A stretch of 64,000 nt of DNA from JAYQKL01 sp038142705 (GTDB lineage: Bacteria > Pseudomonadota > Alphaproteobacteria > RS24). The notes below the pieces were generated by a model, which saw only the letters and a program-made list of their open reading frames with translations, was not told where the DNA came from and ran no database searches. Where the stretch lies: positions 806,001-870,000 of the forward strand of contig OZ244224.1 in NCBI GenBank assembly GCA_965217015.1. Reading direction: 5' to 3'. Positions 1 through 7,671 of the stretch are shown one piece after another (position 1 is the stretch's first letter; each line of letters opens with the position of its first letter). A program made the position numbers and the translations under genes.

Positions 1-1077
1 AATAATCGCGCCACGCGAGGTCAATACATGCACCGTCATGTTCTTGATAAACCGTGCAGTTTCCAGCCGGTCACGCATTTTTAACCAGCTCTGTAAATTT
101 TCATAATCCGCCGCAACAGTAAAACGCGCCATTTGATTGGCACTTACAATCGCGGTTTGCTTCCACTCATCAGAAAAAGCCTGCGCAATCTCGGCCACCG
201 CCTGCGCACTCATATCGCGTGGTTCATCTTCGTCAGTGAAATTACGGAAAAATAATCGGCTTCCCTGCCCTGTATATTGATAAACGGCTACATCTAATTG
301 CCCAACTTCTGTGGCATTGGCATGCGCAACAATCACCGCATCGGCATTATATTTTGCCGCAATAGCGGCCATGCTGGTTGTGTCACCCAAAAGAATATCT
401 TCAACAGACAAACTTGCGGCATCTTCTGCATCGCCCAGCGGCATCACAATTGGCGCGGGGACATTATTTAAATCAGGCTGCAACCAGCTTTCCTGCCACC
501 AGTTTTTTTCCCATAAACGATAGCCAGTTACATCTTCCAGCAAAGCAATCAGCAAGGCTGGCTTGGCCTGAGATTCGATATAAGGAATATTCAGCTCATT
601 CAGCAGGCCAATAATACTGGCCATATCAAACTGAAAAGACAGGTTTGCTAAATATCGGCGGTTGGAGTTTTTTTCGTCCTGCACACGGAAGCTTAAAATA
701 TAATCCTCAACATTCACGGTGTCGGAAGCGGGCAAAACCAACCAGTCCTGCTGGCGCGTCATGCGTTTTAACAATATTTCAAAGGCTTGCTTTTGCCCCT
801 CACGCAACGCCTTTGCCCGCGCAGCGGTTGCATTTTTGTCGCGCGCATCAACCGCAACATTTTTCACCTCAAACAAATCACCCGCCATGCCCAAATCAGG
901 CAACAACATAGCCATTACAGCAAACAGGGTCATAACCATTTGTCTGGCCGCTTTTTTCAGGCCCAAGACCCCTTGATATTGGCCAACGGCCTTAAGGTAT
1001 TGGCCACTGGCCTTAAGGTATTGGCCAGATTTTTGCCCTTTTTTCATCAGCGACATCATCAGATGTTTTCTCATCAT
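1..1077 (-). CDS. DUF2066 domain protein, partial (3' end beyond window)
   Basis: About 359 codons are visible, starting at a tandem ATG (1077-1072) behind an AAAGG-type ribosome site and running off the left edge. The protein has a long, lysine-rich N-region of about 46 residues containing a heptad-like repeat (GQYLKAS, then GQYLKAV, then GQY). A hydrophobic segment (about residues 47-60) follows, with a plausible signal-peptidase site after AGMA-type residues near 65. The mature part (FEVKNVAVDARD..., KALREGQKQAFEILLKR...) matches the DUF2066 family, which in alphaproteobacteria often lies beside purM. Function is unknown; an exported location is inferred from the leader. It is divergent from purM. 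An in-frame ATG at codon 47 (about 939) could be the true start, which would leave the repeat untranslated. Confidence 0.75.
   Translation of the reverse strand, partial: MMRKHLMMSLMKKGQKSGQYLKASGQYLKAVGQYQGVLGLKKAARQMVMTLFAVMAMLLPDLGMAGDLFEVKNVAVDARDKNATAARAKALREGQKQAFEILLKRMTRQQDWLVLPASDTVNVEDYILSFRVQDEKNSNRRYLANLSFQFDMASIIGLLNELNIPYIESQAKPALLIALLEDVTGYRLWEKNWWQESWLQPDLNNVPAPIVMPLGDAEDAASLSVEDILLGDTTSMAAIAAKYNADAVIVAHANATEVGQLDVAVYQYTGQGSRLFFRNFTDEDEPRDMSAQAVAEIAQAFSDEWKQTAIVSANQMARFTVAADYENLQSWLKMRDRLETARFIKNMTVHVLTSRGAII
977..1027. repeat. 21-bp tandem repeat inside DUF2066 leader
   Basis: Two near-identical 21-bp units (977-997 and 998-1018), each reading tattggcca then ggccttaagg, are followed by a 9-bp partial third copy to 1027. 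The unit length is a multiple of three, so copy-number change would keep the frame; on the minus strand each unit adds GQYLKA plus one variable residue. Confidence 0.85.
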
Positions 1078-1128
1078 GAAACCTTTTGTTGATTTGCTTC
1101 GAATATCTATACACTGTGCGACTAAATA

Positions 1129-1156
1129 ATGCTATTCAAGGGATTAAGTTTGTCAA
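1129..1156 (-). promoter_or_regulatory. candidate promoter for DUF2066 gene
   Basis: On the minus strand a consensus -35 TTGACA (1156-1151) is followed after 16 bp by TAGCAT (1134-1129), four of six matches to the -10 consensus. It lies about 50 bp upstream of the DUF2066 start. Pattern match only. Confidence 0.4.
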
Positions 1157-1178
1157 TTTCATGGCAAATCATGACAAT
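1150..1178 (+). promoter_or_regulatory. candidate promoter for purMN
   Basis: TTGTCA (1150-1155), 17 bp spacer, GACAAT (1173-1178), about 30 bp before the purM GTG. It overlaps the candidate promoter on the other strand, so the two would compete or be co-regulated. An imperfect inverted repeat TGTCA...TGACA spans the same bases. Confidence 0.35.
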
Positions 1179-1207
1179 TTGCTAATAGATTCAACATAGG
1201 TATCACT

Positions 1208-2305
1208 GTGTCAGACGCAAAAAAAACCACTCCCGATTCTCAACAAATGACATATGCCGATGCAGGCGTCGATATTGACGCTGGCAATGAGCTTGTGCGG
1301 CGCATTGGGCCGCTTGCCAAAGCCACCGCCAGACTTGGTGCAAATAGCGACTTAGGCGGCTTTGGCGGGCTCTTTGACCTCAAAGCCTGTGGCTATGAGG
1401 ATCCGGTTTTAGTGGCGGCAAATGATGGGGTCGGCACTAAGCTTAAAATTGCCATAGAAGCTGACAGCCACAAAACCGTTGGCATTGATTTGGTCGCGAT
1501 GAGTGTGAATGACTTAATCGTTCAAGGCGCAGAACCGCTTTTCTTCCTCGATTATTTTGCCTCTGGCAAATTGGCTTTAGATGTGGCAACCGATGTGATT
1601 GCGGGCATTGCCGAAGGCTGTCAACAATCGGGCTGTGCTTTGATTGGTGGGGAAACGGCTGAGATGCCTGGCATGTATGCCGATGGTGATTATGACCTCG
1701 CCGGCTTTTGTGTCGGCGCGGTTGAGCGTGATGCAATCTTACCGCGCCAAGACATTGGCGCTGGCGATAAATTATTAGGCCTCGCCTCTTCTGGCTTGCA
1801 CTCTAACGGCTTTTCGCTTGTGCGGCGCATTGTTGAAAAATCAGGCCTGAACTGGCACGACCAAGCCCCATTTGCTGATGCGCGCCTGTCTGACGCTTTA
1901 CTGACGCCGACGCGCATTTATGTAAAATCCATCTTAAACTGCTTACAAAATGGCCACCAGATTAAAGCCCTGTCGCATATTACAGGCGGTGGTTTTCCTG
2001 AAAACCTGCCCCGTATTTTACCGCAAGGCATTGGTGCAGAAGTGGATTTATCTGCCTGGTCTCTGCCTGCCGTCTTTGGCTGGTTGCAAGCAGAGGGCAA
2101 TATTGCCACGCCTGAATTATTGCGCACCTTTAATTGCGGCATTGGTATGGTTCTTGTCGTGTCCGAACAAGATGAAGCCAGCATTGCCGCCGCTCTTTCC
2201 GAACAAGGCGAGCAGGTTTTTCATCTTGGCGCGCTCACGCCCTTAAGCGGTGATGAAACCGTAAAGCTCAATGGGGATTTTTCCTCACAAAAGGCAGATG
2301 GCTAA
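1208..2305 (+). CDS. purM: phosphoribosylformylglycinamidine cyclo-ligase (AIR synthetase)
   Basis: Converts FGAM to AIR with ATP in cytosolic de novo purine synthesis. The 365-aa length is normal for the family. Visible PurM signatures are the early glycine-rich GLFDLKACG (about 55-62), DGVGTKLK (73-80), VNDLIVQGAEPLFFLDY (100-116) and GGETAEMPG (about 154-162), typical of the ATP-binding half of the PurM/SelD/ThiL fold. The start is GTG at 1208 with AGG seven bases upstream; no better ATG lies in frame before the conserved region. The stop codon abuts the purN start, so the two are almost certainly one operon. Confidence 0.97.
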   Translation: MSDAKKTTPDSQQMTYADAGVDIDAGNELVRRIGPLAKATARLGANSDLGGFGGLFDLKACGYEDPVLVAANDGVGTKLKIAIEADSHKTVGIDLVAMSVNDLIVQGAEPLFFLDYFASGKLALDVATDVIAGIAEGCQQSGCALIGGETAEMPGMYADGDYDLAGFCVGAVERDAILPRQDIGAGDKLLGLASSGLHSNGFSLVRRIVEKSGLNWHDQAPFADARLSDALLTPTRIYVKSILNCLQNGHQIKALSHITGGGFPENLPRILPQGIGAEVDLSAWSLPAVFGWLQAEGNIATPELLRTFNCGIGMVLVVSEQDEASIAAALSEQGEQVFHLGALTPLSGDETVKLNGDFSSQKADG

Positions 2306-2890
2306 ATGACGCGACCCATTCGCATTGCCATTTTATTTTCAGGCGGTGGCAGCAATATGAAAGCTCTTGCGGCCCACATTAGCCAGCCCCATGTACCCGC
2401 GCAATTGGTAATGACCATCAGCAATCGCCCCGATGCAGGCGGCATTGGCTATTGCCAAGATGCGCAGATACCCTGCCAGATAATCGACCATAAAGCCTAT
2501 GAAAGCCGTGCTGATTTTGATGCCGCCCTTGATGCGGCGCTGAAGAACGCCGAGATAGATTTGATTTGTGCAGCAGGGTTTATGCGCCTGTTGACGCCAG
2601 AATTTGTCACCAAATGGACAGATAGAATTTTGAATATTCACCCTGCGCTTTTACCCAAATTCAAGGGGCTCAACACCCATGCGCGCGCGATAGAGGCTGG
2701 AGAGAGCGAACATGGCTGTTCGGTTCATTATATGCGGCCAGAAATGGACGAGGGGCCAATTTTGGTTCAAAAAAGCGTGCCCGTTTTACCTGATGATACG
2801 CCCGAAAGTTTGGCCGCGCGCGTTTTGGAACAAGAGCATATTGCTTACCCTGAAGCGTTGGATATGGCGCTCGCGACACTCACAACCTAA
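2306..2890 (+). CDS. purN: phosphoribosylglycinamide formyltransferase
   Basis: Folate-dependent GAR transformylase, the third step of purine synthesis, here 194 aa. The N-terminal ILFSGGGSNMKAL is the nucleotide-binding loop. NIHPALLPKFKG carries the catalytic Asn and His, and MDEGPILVQ carries the catalytic Asp. The ATG directly follows the purM stop with no spacer, indicating translational coupling. The gene ends just before a strong hairpin shared with convergent ndk. Confidence 0.97.
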   Translation: MTRPIRIAILFSGGGSNMKALAAHISQPHVPAQLVMTISNRPDAGGIGYCQDAQIPCQIIDHKAYESRADFDAALDAALKNAEIDLICAAGFMRLLTPEFVTKWTDRILNIHPALLPKFKGLNTHARAIEAGESEHGCSVHYMRPEMDEGPILVQKSVPVLPDDTPESLAARVLEQEHIAYPEALDMALATLTT

Positions 2891-2906
2891 TCCTGACCGA
2901 CATAAA

Positions 2907-2936
2907 AAACCCGCAACAGCAGGCTGTTACGGGTTT
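2907..2936. terminator. bidirectional terminator between purN and ndk
   Basis: AAACCCG (2907-2913) pairs with CGGGTTT (2930-2936) and AACAG (2915-2919) with CTGTT (2924-2928), with one mismatch between the two arms. A-runs on the left and T-runs on the right let it act in both directions between two convergent genes. Confidence 0.75.
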
Positions 2937-2962
2937 TATTTCTCAGCAAAAACCGAAAAGTT

Positions 2963-3385
2963 TTAACCAACAATCTCATCATCTGAGAAGAAGAATTTAA
3001 TTTCTTCTGCGGCAGTTTCAGGCGCATCAGAACCATGCACTGAATTGGCTTCAATGCTTTCTGCAAAATCTTTACGGATTGTGCCAGCATCAGCTTCTGC
3101 AGGGTTGGTCGCGCCCATAATTTCGCGGTTTTTAGCAATGGCATTTTCGCCTTCCAAAACCTGCACAACCACAGGGCCGGAAATCATAAAATCAACCAAT
3201 TCACCAAAGAAAGGCCGCTCTTTATGTACCGCATAAAAACCCTCAGCCTGTTCACGGGTCATGTGAATGCGCTTGGAAGCAACAATGCGCAAGCCATTGC
3301 TTTCAAAACGGTCAATGATTTTGCCAGTCAGATTGCGCTTTGTGGCATCTGGTTTAATGATAGAAAATGTGCGCTCAATGGACAT
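2963..3385 (-). CDS. ndk: nucleoside diphosphate kinase
   Basis: Transfers the gamma phosphate between nucleoside di- and triphosphates through a phosphohistidine. The 140-aa protein is complete: ERTFSIIKPDA at the N-terminus and the active-site histidine at residue 117 in NSVHGSD. An AGGAG ribosome site precedes the ATG. A promoter candidate lies about 35-60 bp upstream, between this gene and the DUF3800 gene, so ndk is probably transcribed independently. Its usual alphaproteobacterial neighbour holC is separated from it here by that inserted gene. Confidence 0.98.
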   Translation of the reverse strand: MSIERTFSIIKPDATKRNLTGKIIDRFESNGLRIVASKRIHMTREQAEGFYAVHKERPFFGELVDFMISGPVVVQVLEGENAIAKNREIMGATNPAEADAGTIRKDFAESIEANSVHGSDAPETAAEEIKFFFSDDEIVG

Positions 3386-3418
3386 ATCTCACTCCTGATA
3401 GGGGTTTTTGCTGTGTGC

Positions 3419-3447
3419 CTTATAACCGCCTTAGTTCTTTTCGGCAA
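3419..3447 (-). promoter_or_regulatory. candidate promoter for ndk
   Basis: Minus-strand TTGCCG (3447-3442), 17-bp spacer, TATAAG (3424-3419; five of six matches to the -10 consensus). It is located in the 106-bp gap upstream of ndk. Confidence 0.5.
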
Positions 3448-3491
3448 GTGCTGTCGTGATTCCAGAAAAGCAGACCGTAATTTTATGCGCG

Positions 3492-4232
3492 TTAGCGATG
3501 CGACAGGCAGGCTGGGCAAATGCAAGCCTTACGTTGCGTGGTTTTATGCAACAAACCATGAATTTTCCTCCCTTCGCTGTCAAAATTCGGCGCAATAATA
3601 TCAAAAAAAGTCGTATCCTTAAACTCATAACGCCGCCACAGGGCAAAAGCGACCAAATCAGCCAACTGGATAATGCGCGCAGCTTTGGAATCTACAAACA
3701 TCGGCACTTCCGAAATGTTGTTGAGCCGACCCCACCGCGTGCCGCCAGTGCGGAATCTTTTGACAAGCCCCTGCAATTTCTTCTCATCGCTAGATTTGTC
3801 CATAATAATAATGCCCCGCTGCTTGTTGTCAGGCGTTTCCTGGTTTTGTCGTTTCAGAAACATATCAAACCGGGTGGCAATTTGTTCAAATGCCCACTCC
3901 ATAGGGTCTTCTGTATCCTTAAGATTGTCTTTCTCAAGCACAATACCAAAAGCAACACAGCCCCTTTTGTTTTTTTCAACAATTTTCAGCACTTTTGATA
4001 TTAATTCTATGCGGTCAGGGCGATGCATGGACTTCCAGGGTTCTTCCCGCGCACCCAAAATGGGGCTACCATGAAGCTCATAATCAGACAGATTTGCATT
4101 ATCCATAGTTTCGTCAATGCCCTTGATGAGATAATGCAGTGTCCGTTCAAAAACAGCCACACCAGCAAGAATAAAATGCTTCTCGTTCTGGTTGCTGGTT
4201 GAACCCGACTCATCAAGGTAAAGCAAATGCAT
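3492..4232 (-). CDS. DUF3800 family protein
   Basis: A 246-aa protein recognisable as DUF3800 by the N-terminal LYLDESG motif (residues about 4-10), an internal IIIMDKSSDEKK strand with an Asp, and the C-terminal IIQLADLVAFALWRRYE motif. The spaced acidic residues suggest an RNase H-like metal site. Family members are scattered, often mobile, and of unproven function. The gene sits alone between ndk and holC, genes that usually lie together in alphaproteobacteria, and is followed upstream by an AT-rich 200-bp gap, consistent with a single-gene insertion. No partner gene or phage gene flanks it. The ribosome site before ATG 4232 is weak. Confidence 0.8.
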   Translation of the reverse strand: MHLLYLDESGSTSNQNEKHFILAGVAVFERTLHYLIKGIDETMDNANLSDYELHGSPILGAREEPWKSMHRPDRIELISKVLKIVEKNKRGCVAFGIVLEKDNLKDTEDPMEWAFEQIATRFDMFLKRQNQETPDNKQRGIIIMDKSSDEKKLQGLVKRFRTGGTRWGRLNNISEVPMFVDSKAARIIQLADLVAFALWRRYEFKDTTFFDIIAPNFDSEGRKIHGLLHKTTQRKACICPACLSHR

Positions 4233-4432
4233 GGTTTCTTATTCTTTTCCAAAAAAAAATGCAGCTGAGTCAAAGGACATTCCCCGAACGAACCGCAAAA
4301 GCAGCTCTCTCAACCGCAAGCAGTAGATTAACTCAAATATATATATTTGTCAATTTTATGATTACTCACTATTTGCAAATTTTATACCTATTTATTGTAT
4401 AGCAATTCACTCCTTCTAAAAAATTCAAGCCG

Positions 4433-4900
4433 CTAGGCTTTTTTCTCCCATTTGCCTTCTGAAGATTGCTGCCAATATGTGGCAGCCAAACCCTCAGCCT
4501 TCATTTTTTTCCAAACCTCGCGGGCTTGCGCGACGGCTGTCTCATCTGCGCCGTCAAACATATAAACACAGCGCAAAAAGCCAGAAATATCATCACGCAT
4601 AGCCCCATCGACCAAAAACAAAACCTGCGCTTCATTGGGGTTTTCAGCTTCCGTGGTCAGCCAGACAGGTTGGTCTTGTGCCACATCTTGCCCCATGCCT
4701 TCTGCTTTGCTGCCATGCGGCAAAAAGCTGTTATCTTCATAAGTCCATAAATGACTGCTCAAGGCGGTCACGCGTTCATCTGAGCTCGCCTGCACGACAG
4801 CCCGCCAATCACGCTCGAGGCTCTTTTCAAGCAGTTGCGGCAAAACCTGTTCCAGCGTTTGCCGCTCTAAATGATAAAACAGAACCTCAGTTGCGCTCAT
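4433..4900 (-). CDS. holC: DNA polymerase III chi subunit
   Basis: A 155-aa HolC-family protein, the clamp-loader accessory subunit that links the replisome to SSB. The pattern EVLFYHLERQTLEQVLPQLLEKSLERDWR at the N-terminus, SSHLWTYEDNSFLPHG in the middle and LFLVDGA further on are family hallmarks. It begins 2 bp after the pepA stop, so it is read from the pepA transcript; this pepA-holC pairing is conserved in proteobacteria. The C-terminal half is slightly lysine-rich and less conserved. Confidence 0.92.
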   Translation of the reverse strand: MSATEVLFYHLERQTLEQVLPQLLEKSLERDWRAVVQASSDERVTALSSHLWTYEDNSFLPHGSKAEGMGQDVAQDQPVWLTTEAENPNEAQVLFLVDGAMRDDISGFLRCVYMFDGADETAVAQAREVWKKMKAEGLAATYWQQSSEGKWEKKA

Positions 4901-4902
4901 AG

Positions 4903-6381
4903 CTAGCCTTCATAATGGTCTTTCACCAAGCGATTGAGCAGTTTCACGCCAAAACCACTGCCCCATGACTGGCTGATAGGCGATTTTGGCGAGCCCATGG
5001 CAGTGCCAGCAATGTCAAGATGCGCCCATGGAACACCATTTGTAAAGCGTTGCAAAAATTGCGCCGCTGTTGAGGAACCAGCAAAGCGTCCACCAATATT
5101 CTTCATATCCGCATTGGGGGTATCAATCATTTTGTCAAACACATCATTGATGGGCATGCGCCATACTTTTTCATTCTCCGCCTGCCCTGCCTTATCCAAT
5201 TTAGCACAAAGCGCGTCATCATTTGAAAACAGACCCGCATATTCTTGCCCCAGCGCGACAAGAATGGCTCCAGTGAGGGTTGCCAAATCAATCATAAATT
5301 CAGGCTTAAAGCGTTTTTGGGTATACCAAAGCGCATCTGCCAAAACCAAACGCCCTTCGGCATCTGTGTTCAGCACCTCAATAGTTTGCCCTGACATTGA
5401 TGTCACAATATCGCCAGGCCGTTGCGCATTGCCAGAGGGCATATTTTCTACCAAGCCAATCACGCCTATCACATTGGCTTTAGCTTTGCGCGCGGCCAAT
5501 GCATGCATCAAACCCGTTACCGCCGCTGCACCGCCCATATCGCCGCGCATATCTTCCATACCAGCCGATGGCTTAATTGAAATGCCGCCTGTATCAAAAC
5601 ATACGCCCTTACCAACAAAAGCAACCGGCTTTTTTGATTTCGCCGCACCCTGCCATTGCATAATCACCATTTGGCTGGGCTGAACACTGCCCTGCCCAAC
5701 GCCCAATAAAGCGCCCATGCCAAGCTGTTTCATTTTAGCTTCGGACAAAACCTCAACCTTAACCCCAAGCTTGGTTAAAGCCCGCGCGCGCTTGGCAAAT
5801 TCAGGCGGGTTCAAAATATTCGCAGGTTCATTGACCAAATCGCGCGCCAAGAAAACGCCTTGCGCGACTTTTTTCAGCGGGTCGAAAAGTTTTTTTACTG
5901 CATTTGGATTTTCAACCGCAAAACTCAATTTTTGTGAGGGCCGTTTAGCTTTTGTCTTGGTCTTATATTTGTCGAAACGATAATCACGCATCAAGCTACC
6001 CATCGCCATATGGGCGGCGGCCTCATCAGCCCCACATTTGGGGTTTGACGAAAAATCGACCAGAAAACTTATCGCGCCTTTGGTTTTGGCAACCGCGCCA
6101 GCGCCAACACCGCCCAAAGTTTCACAAGCTGCTTGCGTCAATTCACCAAGCGCACCGGTTCCCAGCAGAATAATTTTTTCAATATTGCTATTGGTCGGGG
6201 CAACAAGGCTTAAAGTGCTTTTAAAGCCACCTGAAAAATCCTGGCTTTTCATGGCTTTTTTAATTTGCCCCTTCAGTGCTTTATCCAATTCTTTGCCTTG
6301 TGAACCAAGCCCTTTATTTGACACTGTTACTATCAAAGTGCCGTTTTTAGGAAGCGCATTACCCGTAAATCCAATTGTCAT
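4903..6381 (-). CDS. pepA: cytosol (leucyl) aminopeptidase, M17 family
   Basis: A dizinc exopeptidase of 492 aa. The N-terminal macro-like domain (about 1-165) is followed by the catalytic domain with GKGVCFDTGGISIKPS (Lys258 and Asp263 region), an Asp near 281 in MRGDMGGAA and the signature NTDAEGRL (338-345). Length and motifs are complete. It is transcribed divergently from lptF across a 147-bp AT-rich gap and heads a two-gene unit with holC. In some bacteria PepA also binds DNA; nothing here tests that. Confidence 0.97.
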   Translation of the reverse strand: MTIGFTGNALPKNGTLIVTVSNKGLGSQGKELDKALKGQIKKAMKSQDFSGGFKSTLSLVAPTNSNIEKIILLGTGALGELTQAACETLGGVGAGAVAKTKGAISFLVDFSSNPKCGADEAAAHMAMGSLMRDYRFDKYKTKTKAKRPSQKLSFAVENPNAVKKLFDPLKKVAQGVFLARDLVNEPANILNPPEFAKRARALTKLGVKVEVLSEAKMKQLGMGALLGVGQGSVQPSQMVIMQWQGAAKSKKPVAFVGKGVCFDTGGISIKPSAGMEDMRGDMGGAAAVTGLMHALAARKAKANVIGVIGLVENMPSGNAQRPGDIVTSMSGQTIEVLNTDAEGRLVLADALWYTQKRFKPEFMIDLATLTGAILVALGQEYAGLFSNDDALCAKLDKAGQAENEKVWRMPINDVFDKMIDTPNADMKNIGGRFAGSSTAAQFLQRFTNGVPWAHLDIAGTAMGSPKSPISQSWGSGFGVKLLNRLVKDHYEG

Positions 6382-6528
6382 CGCGAAGTCCTTTGTCTTT
6401 TGACGATAAAAGTTAATCTCTCTTACATATATATATTTCCTGACGGAAAAACATCTATTTAATAGGGTTTTTCAATAGATTATGATATGCAGGGTTAGAT
6501 AAAGATAATCAAGGCCAAGCTGAACTAA

Positions 6529-7671
6529 ATGTCGCGTTACGCACTATATACCGCCCGACAATTATTAGGGCCTATCCTGCTCATCACTTTGATGTTGGGG
6601 GGCATGGGCTGGATTATTCAGGCTGTGCGCTTGTTGGAACTTTTGGGCGGGCAAACCGATTCAATTTTAACCTATTTTGGTCTTACCCTGCTTACGCTGC
6701 CGCGTATTTTGGGCATTATTCTGCCTATTTCTTTATTTTGTGGCACGCTTTATGGCCTGAACAAAATGACCCAAGATAGCGAGCTGATTGTGATGTCTGC
6801 AACTGGTCAAAGCCGGTGGGACCTCACCAAGCCAGCCCTGTGGGTTGCTGGCGCGATTATGCTGATTATGTTGTTTTTCAGCTTATGGCTCAGCCCGCTC
6901 TCTATGCAAAAATTGCGAGATTACCGCTATGCGATTCAAAATGACTTTGCCCGCACCCTGATTAAAGAAGGCGCATTTCATAACCCGGCCAAAAAATTAA
7001 CCATTCACAGCCGCTATAAAGAAGATAATGGCACATATCACGGGCTTTTATTACACGATGCGCGCCAAGCAGGAAATCCTATTACTTATGTTGCTCGCGA
7101 AGGTGCCATCATTAAAAACCAAGACACACCAAAATTCTTGCTCATTGATGGTAGCATTCACACGCCCACAGATAATGGGCCAACCAATGTTTTAATGTTC
7201 AAGGAATATGTCTATGATTTAAGTGCTATCGCGCCGCCTTCTGGCGAGTTGGTGTATGAAATCAAAGAGCGTTTCCCCGCTGACTTATTCCAGCCCGACC
7301 TTAGCAAAAGCTATGATAAGGTTTTTCAAAATAAGCTCATCGCAACTGGCCATAATCATTTTGCAGAAATTTTTCACCCCTTTGCCTTTGCTCTTATTTG
7401 TTTTGCGACCATTTTGACCGGCACAATGAACCGGCAAGGCCAAAGCAAGCGGCTGATTTATGGGAGCGGCGTGGCATTGCTTTATAAGCTCATTAGCTTT
7501 GCTCTTTTAGGCTTAGCATCTAATAATAACGCTTATATTTGGGTGCTCTATGCTTTTTCCGCAAGCGGCATGGTAGGCGCGGCTTTATGGTTGCACTTTG
7601 CGCCTGACACCAATCGCTTTTTCAATCGGTTGCGCGCTTCCCAAGCCCCACAATCAGAAGGAGGGGCATGA
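6529..7671 (+). CDS. lptF: LPS export permease LptF
   Basis: Inner-membrane component of the LptB2FG ABC transporter that extracts LPS for transport to the outer membrane. The 380-aa protein has the YjgP/YjgQ layout: N-terminal amphipathic stretch and transmembrane segments (about residues 13-32, 50-75, 95-120), a periplasmic beta-jellyroll region (about 125-265) and three C-terminal transmembrane segments (about 280-360). It is the first gene of lptF-lptG-lptD-surA-rsmA. TATGAT at 6481-6486 could be its -10 box, but no convincing -35 is visible. Confidence 0.93.
   Translation: MSRYALYTARQLLGPILLITLMLGGMGWIIQAVRLLELLGGQTDSILTYFGLTLLTLPRILGIILPISLFCGTLYGLNKMTQDSELIVMSATGQSRWDLTKPALWVAGAIMLIMLFFSLWLSPLSMQKLRDYRYAIQNDFARTLIKEGAFHNPAKKLTIHSRYKEDNGTYHGLLLHDARQAGNPITYVAREGAIIKNQDTPKFLLIDGSIHTPTDNGPTNVLMFKEYVYDLSAIAPPSGELVYEIKERFPADLFQPDLSKSYDKVFQNKLIATGHNHFAEIFHPFAFALICFATILTGTMNRQGQSKRLIYGSGVALLYKLISFALLGLASNNNAYIWVLYAFSASGMVGAALWLHFAPDTNRFFNRLRASQAPQSEGGA

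Noticed and set aside
3492..4232. DUF3800 as part of a phage-defence island
   Set aside because: No partner genes, integrase or repeats flank it; the neighbours are housekeeping genes. Only a single-gene insertion is supported.
4260..4340. tRNA-like fragment (accgcaaaagcagctctctc region)
   Set aside because: No cloverleaf, acceptor pairing or GGTTCGAATCC-type T-arm could be built on either strand.
4934..5683. 250-codon plus-strand frame opposite pepA
   Set aside because: Antisense to a fully conserved M17 peptidase frame with no matching family or ribosome site.
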